This document shows, piece after piece, positions 52,476 through 63,124 of a stretch of 64,000 nucleotides of DNA. The stretch spans positions 1-64,000 of the forward strand of contig CABYEA010000004.1 of assembly GCA_902517895.1 (NCBI GenBank), written 5' to 3'. The DNA is from an uncultured Bacteroidota bacterium. Lineage in GTDB: Bacteria; Bacteroidota; Bacteroidia; Flavobacteriales; Flavobacteriaceae. The notes beneath the pieces were generated by a model. That model did no database searches. It was given only the letters and a program-made list of their open reading frames with translations, and had not been told where the DNA came from. Every line of letters starts with the position of its first letter. Positions within the stretch are counted from its first letter, which is position 1. The position numbers were made by a program, and so were the translations under genes.

Positions 52476-54847
52476 TAGCGAACAATCATTAATTTTAAAA
52501 CCTTAGTTTCATACGAGTCTAAATCTGACAGCATAATAATATAAACTCCAGATGAAACAAGTCTATTTCTCAAATTTTTTCCGTTCCAAAATGCAGTTCC
52601 GCCATCGATTTCTAAATTGAAATTTCTATACCTAGAATTGATGTTTGACTGAGCTTCGGCTACCAAATTTCCTTCAATATCGGTTATCTTAATATTTACA
52701 TTCTGAGTCAAGCCAGTAATTTTAACCTTTTCAAACTCAGTGTTAAACTCTGGCCGAACAGGATTAGGATAGACATATGTGTTAGAAAAATTTTCAGAGC
52801 TAGAAGAACTTCCCGTATTATAACTTACTAAACCATGGTCAGTCGCAAAGTATACCTTTCCATTTGAATAATTTATACTAATATCATTAATATTATTTGA
52901 TGGAAGTGGTGAGTTTTCTTTTGTGAAATGGTGAATTGTTTGTTGGCCATTTGGTGAGAAATAAAATACTCCTGATCCAATTGTTGCTACCCACTTATTA
53001 TTTGCTCCATCTACTTCAATATCAGAAATGTATTGTTGCTCTAAAAGTTCCCTAGGTATACCATCTTCTAAAATTACAATTTGTTGTGTTGTAACAACTG
53101 AAGTGTCAAAAAAATTAGATGTATTATATAGAACTCTTAAGCCCTGAATTGTACCAATCCAAAGGTGGTTGTTATTATCAACAGCTATAGACTTTACATT
53201 TGAAGAAGGCATATTTGATTGATCTTGACTAAATACTTTTCGTAATCGGTCTGTTCCAGATTCATTATTAAATCCAATTAATCCAGACCTTAGTGCTGCT
53301 ATCCATTTGTTTCCATAATCATCTACTTCAATATCATTAAACCCAAGTTCATCCTGAAATCCATCATTGATAATCTCAGTAAAATCATAACTATTCCAAC
53401 TGTTATTCTCCAGGTTAAAAGATTTTAGCGGACTGTCTATTCTTGAATTTAAAACCCATAAAACTCCATTTTGATCAAATTCTATATCAGAAATTCTTAC
53501 ACTCTCGTATAACGGATCATTGACAGATAAAGATTCTAATCCACTGTTATTATTTTGATATATCTCAATAATATCCAAATTCTCAATTTCTAATAAACCA
53601 CCGTGAAAAGAACTAATGAAAACATTGTCATTATTAAAAGGGTTAATCGATATATTATTGAGATTTACTGCCTGATCTGGCACACTATCTTGACTTATAT
53701 TAAACCACGATTGCAAGTTTTCATCATAAGCGCTGATGCCACTTAATTTTAAAGGATATGGATTAAAGTACTCAGTGAAATCACCATACGTAACCCAAGT
53801 TTTATTATTTAATGTTTCCACAGAAAATATGTTGTTTTCTGTAGGACCATTAGGTTTTATATATGAAAATACCCCACTATTACTTAAAATTAAAACTCCT
53901 TTTTCCTCAGTTGCTAAATATATATTATTGTTTTTAATAATGGCTTCATTAAAACTGACCGAATATGTTTCAGCATCAATGTTATTAATTAATTGTGATA
54001 GTTGATCATCATAAATCAGGCATTCTTCATCCGTGATGATTATAATTTTTGAATCGGTTGATTTAACATTAATTATTTGATTTTCTATCGTTAGTAAACT
54101 TGTTATATCATCATCATCAATAGTAATTATGCTATTATCGTTATAAAAAAATATATCATCACCATCGTAAAACAACTCTTGAGTATCTCCAAAATAAATA
54201 TTCTGCCAATTATTAAAGTCAATAAGATTTGAGTTGGCATTCGCTCTCAATATTCCTAATTCAGGGCTAGAGGCATAAATAAAACTTTCATGTATAACAG
54301 TGCTTGTTATATTAATTTGTGACGCTAGATCCCCAATGTAATAAGTGTCTCCAAACTCATTTCTATTTAAATTATAAATTGAAATGCCATACCCTGTTGA
54401 AATTAATAATTGATCACCATTTTGAAAAAAATGATTAATTATTTTTTTATTAGATGTTATTGTTGGCTTATTCACAATATCATAAATATTAATAATTGAA
54501 TTTGAATTTAAATCTATCATTTGAAGAAATCCACTATTGTAACCTATAACTATTTTATTATTAGTTTCAGAGAAATAAAAAGCTGAAATTTCATCTCCAG
54601 ATAATTCGTTTAGTGTGTCAAATTTTTCAATTTGATTGTCTGAGATGTCATAGGAGAAAATTGAATTATATGATGCAAAATATATTACTGATTCACCGTT
54701 ATCTATTCCTGAAATTAAATTATAAGAAAAATATGCATCCCAATTTGAATAAATTGATGTTTCATTTTCTATTGACAGTTTATTTTGTTGGCCATAAAAT
54801 AAACTGACGGTTAGAAATAAAAACAAAAAAAAACGAGTTTTTAACAT
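52475..54847 (-). CDS. T9SS type A sorting domain beta-propeller protein, PorZ-like
   Basis: Signal peptide; propeller repeats (NKWIAALRSGLIGFN, NHLWIGTIQGLRVLYN, NKWVATIGSGVFYFS); C-term VYPNPVRPEF...GVYIIMLSD type A CTD; next to recO. Confidence 0.78.
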   Translation of the reverse strand: MLKTRFFLFLFLTVSLFYGQQNKLSIENETSIYSNWDAYFSYNLISGIDNGESVIYFASYNSIFSYDISDNQIEKFDTLNELSGDEISAFYFSETNNKIVIGYNSGFLQMIDLNSNSIINIYDIVNKPTITSNKKIINHFFQNGDQLLISTGYGISIYNLNRNEFGDTYYIGDLASQINITSTVIHESFIYASSPELGILRANANSNLIDFNNWQNIYFGDTQELFYDGDDIFFYNDNSIITIDDDDITSLLTIENQIINVKSTDSKIIIITDEECLIYDDQLSQLINNIDAETYSVSFNEAIIKNNNIYLATEEKGVLILSNSGVFSYIKPNGPTENNIFSVETLNNKTWVTYGDFTEYFNPYPLKLSGISAYDENLQSWFNISQDSVPDQAVNLNNISINPFNNDNVFISSFHGGLLEIENLDIIEIYQNNNSGLESLSVNDPLYESVRISDIEFDQNGVLWVLNSRIDSPLKSFNLENNSWNSYDFTEIINDGFQDELGFNDIEVDDYGNKWIAALRSGLIGFNNESGTDRLRKVFSQDQSNMPSSNVKSIAVDNNNHLWIGTIQGLRVLYNTSNFFDTSVVTTQQIVILEDGIPRELLEQQYISDIEVDGANNKWVATIGSGVFYFSPNGQQTIHHFTKENSPLPSNNINDISINYSNGKVYFATDHGLVSYNTGSSSSSENFSNTYVYPNPVRPEFNTEFEKVKITGLTQNVNIKITDIEGNLVAEAQSNINSRYRNFNLEIDGGTAFWNGKNLRNRLVSSGVYIIMLSDLDSYETKVLKLMIVR

Positions 54848-54910
54848 AAGATACTAGGAACTATTTCTAATAAACGATAAATATACCAGTATAATATATA
54901 ATATAAAAAA

Positions 54911-56254
54911 TTAGATTACTCCTTGAGCCAGCATGGCATCAGCAACTTTTACAAATCCAGCAATATTTGCACCTTTGACATAATTAATATATCCATTTTT
55001 CTGTTTTCCATGCTCAATACAAGAGTTATGTATGTTTAACATGATTTCACGAAGCTTTTGATCAACCTCTTCCCTTGTCCAATTATATCTAAGAGAATTT
55101 TGCGTCATTTCCAATCCTGAAGTTGCCACACCCCCTGCATTTGCCGCTTTTCCAGGTGCAAATAAAATTTTTGCTTTAATAAAAACATCAATAGCCTCCT
55201 TAGTTGAAGGCATATTAGCTCCTTCACTTACACACTTACATCCATTGGATATAAGAATTTTAGCATCTTTTCCATCTAATTCATTCTGAGTAGCACAGGG
55301 CAATGCAATGTCACACTTAACAGACCAAGGAGTTTTTCCTTTTTTAAAAACTGCTTTGGGATATTTTTTTACATATTCACTGATTCTACCACGTTGAGTG
55401 TTTTTTAGGTACATTATGAATTTTAATTTTTCTTCATCTATTCCAGATGAGTCATAAATAAATCCTGATGAATCAGACATTGTTAGTACTTTTCCGCCAA
55501 AATGCAATACTTTCTCAGCAGCATATTGGGCTACATTCCCTGAACCAGAAATAACAACCTTTTTGCCTTTTATTCCGTCATTTTTTTGGGCTAACATATC
55601 TTGAATAAAATAAACAGTACCATACCCAGTTGCCTCAGGTCTAATCAATGAGCCACCCCATGACATACCTTTTCCTGTGAGCACACCGGTAAATTCATTT
55701 GCTAGTTTTCTGTATTGACCATACATAAACCCGATTTCTCTTCCGCCAACTCCGATATCTCCTGCAGGCACATCGGTATTTGGGCCTATGTGCCTATACA
55801 ATTCCGTCATGAAGGCCTGACAAAATCTCATAATTTCATTTTCACTTCTGCCTTTTGGGTCAAAATCACTACCGCCTTTTCCTCCACCCATTGGTAGAGT
55901 TGTTAAACTATTTTTAAAAACCTGTTCAAAAGCTAAAAATTTAAGTATGCTCATATTTACAGAGGGGTGAAATCTAAGGCCTCCTTTATAAGGGCCAATA
56001 GCAGAATTCATTTGAATTCTATAACCTCTGTTTACCCAAATTTCTCCTTTATCATCCACCCATGAAACTCTGAATGCTAAAGCTCTTTCAGGTTCACACA
56101 TTCTCATTAATATATTTTTTCCACGATAAATGTCATTTTCAATTATGTATGGAATTACAGTTTCGGCTACTTCTTCAACCGCTTGCATAAATTCAGCTTG
56201 GTGTCCGTCTCTCTTACGAACGATATTTAAAAAAGCGTCTATCTTTCTTTTCAT
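54911..56254 (-). CDS. gdhA: NADP-specific glutamate dehydrogenase
   Basis: RVSWVDDKGEIWVNRGYRIQMNSAIGPYKGGLRFHPSVN, LPMGGGKGGSDFDPKGRS, C-term NIAGFVKVADAMLAQGVI. Confidence 0.97.
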   Translation of the reverse strand: MKRKIDAFLNIVRKRDGHQAEFMQAVEEVAETVIPYIIENDIYRGKNILMRMCEPERALAFRVSWVDDKGEIWVNRGYRIQMNSAIGPYKGGLRFHPSVNMSILKFLAFEQVFKNSLTTLPMGGGKGGSDFDPKGRSENEIMRFCQAFMTELYRHIGPNTDVPAGDIGVGGREIGFMYGQYRKLANEFTGVLTGKGMSWGGSLIRPEATGYGTVYFIQDMLAQKNDGIKGKKVVISGSGNVAQYAAEKVLHFGGKVLTMSDSSGFIYDSSGIDEEKLKFIMYLKNTQRGRISEYVKKYPKAVFKKGKTPWSVKCDIALPCATQNELDGKDAKILISNGCKCVSEGANMPSTKEAIDVFIKAKILFAPGKAANAGGVATSGLEMTQNSLRYNWTREEVDQKLREIMLNIHNSCIEHGKQKNGYINYVKGANIAGFVKVADAMLAQGVI

Positions 56255-56359
56255 AATTAATAATTTTCAGTGCCCTAATCAGGGGGAAATTTAATTTTCA
56301 ATAAAATTAGGCATTTAAAATTTTTGTTTTACCAAAAAAAAAGAGAATAATTAACAATT

Positions 56360-57499
56360 TTATAAAAATGCTTTTTGAAGATCATTGATTAAATCATCAA
56401 CATCTTCAATTCCAACACTTAATCTTATCAAAGAGTCAGTAACACCAGATTTTTCACGTTCTTCTTTTGGAATACTGGCGTGTGTCATTGTTGCAGGATG
56501 TCCGCATAATGACTCAACTCCACCAAGAGATTCAGCTAATGTAAATAAGTGAAGTTTTTCAAGAAATTTTATTGTTTGCTCTTTACTAAAATCTTTAATT
56601 CTAAACGAGAGCATACCTCCGAAACCAGACATTTGTTTTTTTGCGACTTTATGATTTTTATGAGACTCTAAACCTGGCCAATAAACTTTCTCAACCATTT
56701 CATGGTCATTTAAAAAATGTGCAACTTTATGCGCATTTTCACAATGTCTCTGCATCCTTACATGCAATGTTTTAATTCCCCTTAATGTCAAAAAACAATC
56801 TTGAGGTCCAGGAACTGCACCACTTGCATTTTGAACAAAATATAATTTTTCAGCAATTTCATCATCGTTTAACATTAGAGCTCCTAATACAACATCACTA
56901 TGGCCGGCTAAATATTTAGTGGCAGAATGCATTACTATGTCAGCGCCTAAATTTAATGGGTTTTGTAAATAAGGTGATACAAAAGTATTGTCAACAACAA
57001 AAAGCAAATTGTTAGACTTGCTAATATTTGAAAGCGCCTCAATATCAAAAACATTTATCATCGGGTTTGTTGGGGTTTCAGCCCAAATAACTTTTGTATT
57101 TTCATTTATTAATGATTCCACGTCAGCAGTATTATGTAAAGATGTAAAATGAAATTTTACTCCGTATTTTTCAAAAATTTTGGTAAATAATCGAAATGTA
57201 CCTCCATATAAGTCGTTCGTACTTATTACTTCATCCCCAGGGCTAAGTAATTTTATAATCGCATCAATCGCTGCTAAACCGGAAGAAAATGCAACTCCAT
57301 ATTTTGCATTTTCCAGACTTGCAAATGAATTTTGTAAAGCGGTTCTTGTAGGGTTATGAGTTCTAGAATATTCAAAACCTTTATTAACTCCAGGGCTTTG
57401 TTGTGCATAAGTTGATGTTTGATAAATCGGCTGCATAACAGAATTAAATGCAGGATCAATCTTTTGCCCTCCGTGTATAGTTTTTGTGTTAAACTTCAT
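56360..57499 (-). CDS. metB: Trans-sulfuration PLP enzyme (cystathionine gamma-synthase/lyase-like)
   Basis: FNTKTIHGGQKIDPAFNSVMQPIYQTSTYAQ, HSATKYLAGHSDVVLG, ESLGGVESL. ATG at 57499 preferred over the TTG at 57565 because a promoter-like element sits between them. Confidence 0.9.
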   Translation of the reverse strand: MKFNTKTIHGGQKIDPAFNSVMQPIYQTSTYAQQSPGVNKGFEYSRTHNPTRTALQNSFASLENAKYGVAFSSGLAAIDAIIKLLSPGDEVISTNDLYGGTFRLFTKIFEKYGVKFHFTSLHNTADVESLINENTKVIWAETPTNPMINVFDIEALSNISKSNNLLFVVDNTFVSPYLQNPLNLGADIVMHSATKYLAGHSDVVLGALMLNDDEIAEKLYFVQNASGAVPGPQDCFLTLRGIKTLHVRMQRHCENAHKVAHFLNDHEMVEKVYWPGLESHKNHKVAKKQMSGFGGMLSFRIKDFSKEQTIKFLEKLHLFTLAESLGGVESLCGHPATMTHASIPKEEREKSGVTDSLIRLSVGIEDVDDLINDLQKAFL

Positions 57500-57536
57500 A
57501 ATTCTTTTAATTAAATGATTGCTTATTAGCTCCAAA

Positions 57537-57565
57537 CAAATGTATAGATTATCTTTAAAATTCAA
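57537..57565 (-). promoter_or_regulatory. Putative Bacteroidota-type promoter for the metB-like gene
   Basis: Minus strand TTG-N18-TACATTTG. Confidence 0.55.
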
Positions 57566-57574
57566 TCAGTTTTA

Positions 57575-58468
57575 ATGGATAAAAGAATCCCAGCACTTTT
57601 TGCGGCATTAGTAGCTAGTTCAATTTTTGGATTCAATCATACAATAGCAAAAGAACTTATGCCTGATGTGTTATCCCCAAATGCATTATTGTATTGCCGA
57701 GTACTTGGAGCGGCAATATGTTTTTGGGTTATTTCTCTCTTTTTTAAAAATGAAAAAATAGATTTTAAAAATTTTAAATTAATAATAATATGTGCTTTTT
57801 TTGGAATGGGTTTAAACATGATTACTGCTCTAAACGGTTTGTATAATTCGACGCCAATAAATAGTGCCATTATTTCAACACTTGCCCCGATTTTTATATT
57901 TATAATTTCAGTTTTTTTATTAAAAGAAAAAATCACAAAAATTAAATATTTGGGAGTATTTATAGGATTAATTGGAACGTTAACCTTAATTCTTTTAAAT
58001 GAAAAATCAATAGCAAATGCCCCAAACATCAATCTAGGAAATTTTTATTTTTTTATTAATAGTCTTTCTTATGCAATATATTTTGTTTTAGTCAAACCGT
58101 TGACAAAAAAATATAGTATGATTACAATAATGAAATGGCTATTTCTTTTTTCGATAATTATAAATATGCCTTTTGGATTATTGGAGTTTACAGATATTAA
58201 TTGGGCAAAAATTTCAAGAAATTCTTTGATCAAAATCTCTTATGTAGTCTTTTTTACTACATTTTTAGTTTATTTATTGAATCTTTATGCTTTGAAAAAT
58301 TTAAAAGCTTCAACTGTTGGTATGTTTATATACATCCAGCCTGTAATAGGAATTTTATTTGCAATATATAGAGGTGCAGATAAATTAACTATAGCTGATA
58401 TAAGTTCAGTTATCATGGTTTTTGCAGGTGTATATTTGGTTTCTAAAAAATCTACCCAGATTACTTAA
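57575..58468 (+). CDS. DMT-family transporter (EamA)
   Basis: Two EamA-like repeats, ~10 TM; NSAIISTLAPIFIFIISVFLLKEKITKIKYLGVFIGLIGTL. Confidence 0.92.
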   Translation: MDKRIPALFAALVASSIFGFNHTIAKELMPDVLSPNALLYCRVLGAAICFWVISLFFKNEKIDFKNFKLIIICAFFGMGLNMITALNGLYNSTPINSAIISTLAPIFIFIISVFLLKEKITKIKYLGVFIGLIGTLTLILLNEKSIANAPNINLGNFYFFINSLSYAIYFVLVKPLTKKYSMITIMKWLFLFSIIINMPFGLLEFTDINWAKISRNSLIKISYVVFFTTFLVYLLNLYALKNLKASTVGMFIYIQPVIGILFAIYRGADKLTIADISSVIMVFAGVYLVSKKSTQIT

Positions 58469-58504
58469 AATCTATTCATATATTTGCTTAATATATCATT
58501 AGAA

Positions 58505-59362
58505 ATGATTAAATCAATGACTGGCTATGCCAGTGAATCCTTCGTAATTAACACAAGAAAATTTCTTGTTGAAATAAAATCTGTTAATAGTAAAAATATA
58601 GATTTGTCAATTAGAGTTCCTCAAGTTCTTAAGCTGTATGAAAATGATTTGAGAAAAAAATTAACCAATAAACTTCATCGTGGTAAAATTGAAATTAACG
58701 TAATTACGGAAGGTAAATTAAGTAAGGAAGATGTAAGTATTAACAAAGAAATCATAAAAAAATATATTAAAGAATTAAAAAGAATTGATAGTAGTGGAGC
58801 TGCAAATTATTTAAAAATAGCTATGAGCTTGCCAAATAGCTATGAGTCAAAATCCATAGAATTAAATAACAAACAAAGTAAATCTCTGTTAAATAAAATA
58901 TATTCTCTTATAAGTAAAGTTGATACTTTTAGAAAAAAAGAAGGCTTAGAAACTGAAAAGGATATAAAAGATAAAATTTATAAAATCAAGAATTCACTAA
59001 ATCAAATTAAAAAGATTGAAAAAGAAAGGATTTCAAAAAAAAGAAAAAAACTAATTGCAGAACTTGAAAAAATCAAGCTCGAAATTGACAATAACAGGTT
59101 TGAGCAAGAAATGATATACTACATGGAAAAATTTGATATAAATGAGGAAATAATAAGACTAAAAAGTCATTTAATTCTTTTTTATGAATCAATTAAGTCA
59201 AAAGATCCAATTGGTAAAAAACTAGGTTTTATATGTCAAGAAATTGGGAGAGAGATAAATACTCTGGGTTCAAAAGCTAACGATGCTGTTCTTCAAAAGC
59301 ATGTTATTGAAATGAAGGAAAATTTAGAGAAAATTAAAGAAAACATTTTAAATATTCTTTGA
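58505..59362 (+). CDS. YicC family protein
   Basis: MIKSMTGYASES...VEIKSVNSKNIDLSIRVPQ; C-term GKKLGFICQEIGREINTLGSKANDAVLQKHVIEMK; true start likely ATG 58505. Confidence 0.93.
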   Translation: MIKSMTGYASESFVINTRKFLVEIKSVNSKNIDLSIRVPQVLKLYENDLRKKLTNKLHRGKIEINVITEGKLSKEDVSINKEIIKKYIKELKRIDSSGAANYLKIAMSLPNSYESKSIELNNKQSKSLLNKIYSLISKVDTFRKKEGLETEKDIKDKIYKIKNSLNQIKKIEKERISKKRKKLIAELEKIKLEIDNNRFEQEMIYYMEKFDINEEIIRLKSHLILFYESIKSKDPIGKKLGFICQEIGREINTLGSKANDAVLQKHVIEMKENLEKIKENILNIL

Positions 59363-59928
59363 TGAAAAGATCAAAATTTATAGTCATAGCGGCACCTTCA
59401 GGATCGGGAAAAACTACAATTGTAAATAAACTACTTAATGAGAAAAATTTAGGATTGACTTTTTCAATTTCAGCAACATCGAGAGAGCCAAGAAAAAATG
59501 AAAAAGATGGTGAAAATTATTTTTTCATTTCTAAAGAGGAATTCTTGAGGAGGGTTAATTATGATGAATTTGTTGAATGGGAGGAAGTCTACAAGGGAGT
59601 GTTTTATGGTACATTATTTTCAGAACTTGAAAATGCAAAAGAAAAAAATTTAATCTTTGATATAGATGTAATAGGTGGTTTAAATATCCAAAGAAAGTTT
59701 AAGGACCAATCATTAACTATTTTTATAAAACCTCCAAGTTTAGATGAACTTGAAAAGAGACTTAAGAATAGAAATTCTGAGACTGATTCAAATATTAAAA
59801 TTAGAATTGATAAAGCTAAGGATGAAATTTTATTAGCTGATAAATTTGATTATGTTGTTGAAAACGATATTCTTAAAAAAAGCTATAAAGAAGTTTACAA
59901 ACTAGTAAATCATTTCATCAATGAATAA
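59362..59928 (+). CDS. gmk: Guanylate kinase
   Basis: VIAAPSGSGKTTIVNKLL, SISATSREPRKNEKDGENYFFISKEEF; ATG 59362 overlaps the yicC-family stop. Confidence 0.96.
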   Translation: MKRSKFIVIAAPSGSGKTTIVNKLLNEKNLGLTFSISATSREPRKNEKDGENYFFISKEEFLRRVNYDEFVEWEEVYKGVFYGTLFSELENAKEKNLIFDIDVIGGLNIQRKFKDQSLTIFIKPPSLDELEKRLKNRNSETDSNIKIRIDKAKDEILLADKFDYVVENDILKKSYKEVYKLVNHFINE

Positions 59929-60505
59929 AAAAAAGGTTGGTTTATTTTTTGGAACTTTTGACCCTATTCACAATGGTCACCTAAAAATTGCAGAATATAT
60001 TATTGAAGAAAAATTAAATGATGAGGTTTGGCTCGTTGTTACACCTGAAAACCCGATAAAGCAAAACAATAAAATATCAAACTTTATGCATAGATTCAAT
60101 ATGGTTGATATTGCTACTAAAAAGTATGATAATATAATACCAAGTGATTTAGAAGTTAATCTTAAGAAGCCAAACTATACCATTGATACTTTGGAATTTA
60201 TATCAAATAAATTACCGGAAATAGAATTTAGCTTAATCATTGGTGAAGACAATTACAAAATTTTTGATACATGGAAAGATTATAAAAAAATTCTAAAAAA
60301 TTATAAGATTTTCATTTATCCAAGAAAAGGAAACCTAAAAGAAAGTCAGCATATAATTAATGAAAATGCTATGTATATTGGAGGTCCAAGAATTGACTTA
60401 AGTTCAACAAATATTAGAAATATAGTTTCAAAAAAAGCCAAGCCTGAAGATCTAATTTCTGAAAATGTTATGCAATACATTAATACCAATGAATTATATA
60501 AATGA
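59921..60505 (+). CDS. nadD: Nicotinate-nucleotide adenylyltransferase
   Basis: GLFFGTFDPIHNGHLKIAEYI, YTIDTLEF, SSTNIRN. Confidence 0.95.
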   Translation: MNKKKVGLFFGTFDPIHNGHLKIAEYIIEEKLNDEVWLVVTPENPIKQNNKISNFMHRFNMVDIATKKYDNIIPSDLEVNLKKPNYTIDTLEFISNKLPEIEFSLIIGEDNYKIFDTWKDYKKILKNYKIFIYPRKGNLKESQHIINENAMYIGGPRIDLSSTNIRNIVSKKAKPEDLISENVMQYINTNELYK

Positions 60506-61506
60506 AAAAAACTAAATTAAAATTTGGAATTATAGGAAGTGGCAGCTGGGGAACCGCATTAATAAAAATACTTTCAGAAAATAATGATGAAATTAATTGG
60601 TTTATAAGAAATAAAGATAGTATTGATTTTATAACTAAAAACTCTCATAATCCAAACTATTTAAGTTCAGTAGAACTTAATCTAAAAAAATTGAAAATTT
60701 CTGCAGAAATAAATGAAGTTATAGTAGCGTCTGATGTAATTATTATAGCCATTCCTTCCGAGTATGTGAATAATGAGATGAAAAAAATTGATGTGGATAT
60801 TTCTGACAAAATTGTTATTTGTGCTTTGAAAGGTTTAGTCCCTGAAACAAATCTATTATTTGGTGAACACATGCAAAAACACTATAATGTTTCTAAAGAT
60901 AATTTTCTAGTTATCGGCGGGCCTTGTCATGCAGAAGAAATTGCATTAGAAAAATTATCATACTTGACAATCGGATCTGCAAACCTAAATTTAGGTAAAC
61001 TAATTTCAGAAAAATTTAAATGTAATTACATAAATGTTAAAGCATCTGATGATGTAATCGGAATTGAATATGCAAGTATGCTTAAAAATATATTTGCTTT
61101 AGCCGTTGGTATTTCAAACGGTTTAGGATATGGAGATAATTACCAAAGCGTTTTAGTTAGCAATTCACTTAAGGAGATGAAAAGATTTATTTCTAAAAGA
61201 CATAAAATAAAAAGGAATATAAACAATTCAGCATATTTGGGAGATTTGTTAGTAACTGGATACTCTTCGTTTTCAAGAAATAGAATGTTTGGGAATATGA
61301 TTGGTAAAGGCTATACAGTTAGAGCTGCACAATTGGAAATGAAAATGGTGGCAGAGGGGTATATTGCAACAAAAAAAGCTTACTTATTAAACAAGGAGTC
61401 TAACAAAAGAGTCAAAATACCTATCATAGATGCAGTATATAAAATACTCTATGAAAAAAGAAGTGCTAGAAAAATATTTAGAGAGTTAAGTGACATAATT
61501 TCTTAA
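60502..61506 (+). CDS. gpsA: NAD(P)-dependent glycerol-3-phosphate dehydrogenase
   Basis: [67 protein letters not shown]. Confidence 0.96.
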   Translation: MKKTKLKFGIIGSGSWGTALIKILSENNDEINWFIRNKDSIDFITKNSHNPNYLSSVELNLKKLKISAEINEVIVASDVIIIAIPSEYVNNEMKKIDVDISDKIVICALKGLVPETNLLFGEHMQKHYNVSKDNFLVIGGPCHAEEIALEKLSYLTIGSANLNLGKLISEKFKCNYINVKASDDVIGIEYASMLKNIFALAVGISNGLGYGDNYQSVLVSNSLKEMKRFISKRHKIKRNINNSAYLGDLLVTGYSSFSRNRMFGNMIGKGYTVRAAQLEMKMVAEGYIATKKAYLLNKESNKRVKIPIIDAVYKILYEKRSARKIFRELSDIIS

Positions 61507-62519
61507 AATGATGATCTAAATTGTTCTAAAAATCTTACATCATTTTCACTTAAAAGTCTAATATCATCTATTTGATGTAATAAAAGAGCAATTCGGTCTA
61601 TTCCAAGTCCAAAAGCAAATCCTGAATACTCTTTAGGGTCTATATTACAATTTTCCAAAACATTAGGATCAACCATTCCACATCCCATAATTTCTAACCA
61701 ACCTGTTCCTTTTGTCATTTTATGGTCTGTTTCATTTTTGAGGCCCCAGTATACATCTACTTCTGCACTTGGCTCTGTAAACGGGAAATAAGAAGGTCTT
61801 AGTCTAATTTTTGATTTACCAAAAAGTTGAGTTGTAAAATATTCTAAGGTTTGTTTTAAATCTGCAAAACTTACGTTTTTATCAATACACAAACCTTCTA
61901 CCTGATGAAAAAAACAATGAGAACGTGCTGAGATTGCTTCATTTCGATAAACTCTCCCAGGTGAAATAGTTCTAATTGGAGGTTTATTATTTTCCATGTA
62001 TCTGACCTGAACAGAGCTGGTGTGAGTTCTTAATAAATAATCAGGGTTCTTTTCAATAAAGAAAGTATCCTGCATATCTCTTGCGGGGTGGTGTTCAGGA
62101 AGATTTAAAGCGCTAAAGTTATGCCAGTCATCCTCTATTTCTGGTCCCTCACTAATGGTAAATCCAATATTAGAAAAAATATCAATTATTCTATTTTTTA
62201 CAATTGATACAGGGTGACGAGAACCAATTTCAATAGGATCTCCAGGCTTTGAAATATCATTGATTTTTAAATTGTCAGATGTATTAAATTTGCTAGATTT
62301 TAGATCTTTAACTTTTTGCTGAGCTGAATTTTTTAATTCATTTAACAAACTGCCCAATTGCTTCTTTTCATTACCTTCTAATAACCTAAAGTCATCAAAA
62401 TATGAATTCAAAAGACCTTTTTTTCCTAAAAATTTAACTCTAAATTCTTCAATCTCAGTATCAGAATCTGATTTAAATTTTTTAATATACTCTAAATCCT
62501 TCTTTATTTTATCTTTCAT
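61503..62519 (-). CDS. pheS: Phenylalanine--tRNA ligase subunit alpha
   Basis: [61 protein letters not shown]. Confidence 0.97.
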   Translation of the reverse strand: MKDKIKKDLEYIKKFKSDSDTEIEEFRVKFLGKKGLLNSYFDDFRLLEGNEKKQLGSLLNELKNSAQQKVKDLKSSKFNTSDNLKINDISKPGDPIEIGSRHPVSIVKNRIIDIFSNIGFTISEGPEIEDDWHNFSALNLPEHHPARDMQDTFFIEKNPDYLLRTHTSSVQVRYMENNKPPIRTISPGRVYRNEAISARSHCFFHQVEGLCIDKNVSFADLKQTLEYFTTQLFGKSKIRLRPSYFPFTEPSAEVDVYWGLKNETDHKMTKGTGWLEIMGCGMVDPNVLENCNIDPKEYSGFAFGLGIDRIALLLHQIDDIRLLSENDVRFLEQFRSSF

Positions 62520-62626
62520 GACCTTATTGTATCAAATTTATGAAATCTTAATTAATATAATTTGATTTAGTAAACTAATATAAAGAAGTTAATATTTATT
62601 AAATTAACGTCAACCAATAATTTTTT

Positions 62627-63124
62627 GTGGTCTATTTTGATATTTTTTTAGGTTTAATAATTGCTTGGGGTGCTTATAATGGTTTTTCAAAGGGACTTGT
62701 TAGGGAGCTAGCTTCAGTTCTTGGTATTATTTGTGGAATATACTTTTCAAAAAATTTCTACCCCTATCTAGACATAAAACTAAAGCCATTATTTGAAACG
62801 GAGGCTAGTTATATTTCAATTCTGTCATCGATTATAATATTCTTATTTACAATTATGATATTTAAAGTTATTGCTAAGCTCCTAACAAAATTTTTAAAAC
62901 TTATTGCTCTTGGTTTATTAAACAGAATTGTTGGTTCTGTTTTTGGAGCTATAAAATCGGTTCTTTTATTATGTGTTATTGTTTTTATATTTTCGAAAAT
63001 CAACAACTTTGTAGGCTTGAGCGAGAATGAAACTCTAAATAAATCTTTTCTGTATTCTAATATTGAAAAGATAAATAATATAATAATTAAAAATACTTAT
63101 AAAGAAAATGGTAATGATGAATGA
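62627..63124 (+). CDS. CvpA family protein
   Basis: DIFLGLIIAWGAYNGFSKGLVRELASVLGIICGIYFS, four-TM layout; GTG start assumed. Confidence 0.87.
   Translation: MVYFDIFLGLIIAWGAYNGFSKGLVRELASVLGIICGIYFSKNFYPYLDIKLKPLFETEASYISILSSIIIFLFTIMIFKVIAKLLTKFLKLIALGLLNRIVGSVFGAIKSVLLLCVIVFIFSKINNFVGLSENETLNKSFLYSNIEKINNIIIKNTYKENGNDE

Noticed and set aside
57500-57574. Possible SAM riboswitch upstream of the metB-like gene
   Set aside because: Divergent gap is 75 nt, and the inferred leader after the promoter is only ~30 nt, too short
57637-58032. 131-aa antisense ORF opposite the EamA transporter
   Set aside because: Antisense reading of repeated TM codons; sense frame has clear EamA features
62531-62566. 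Inverted repeat ATCAAATT...AATTTGAT between pheS and cvpA-like gene
   Set aside because: 8-bp AT-rich arms 20 nt apart; explained by opposing TAnnTTTG-like promoter elements or chance
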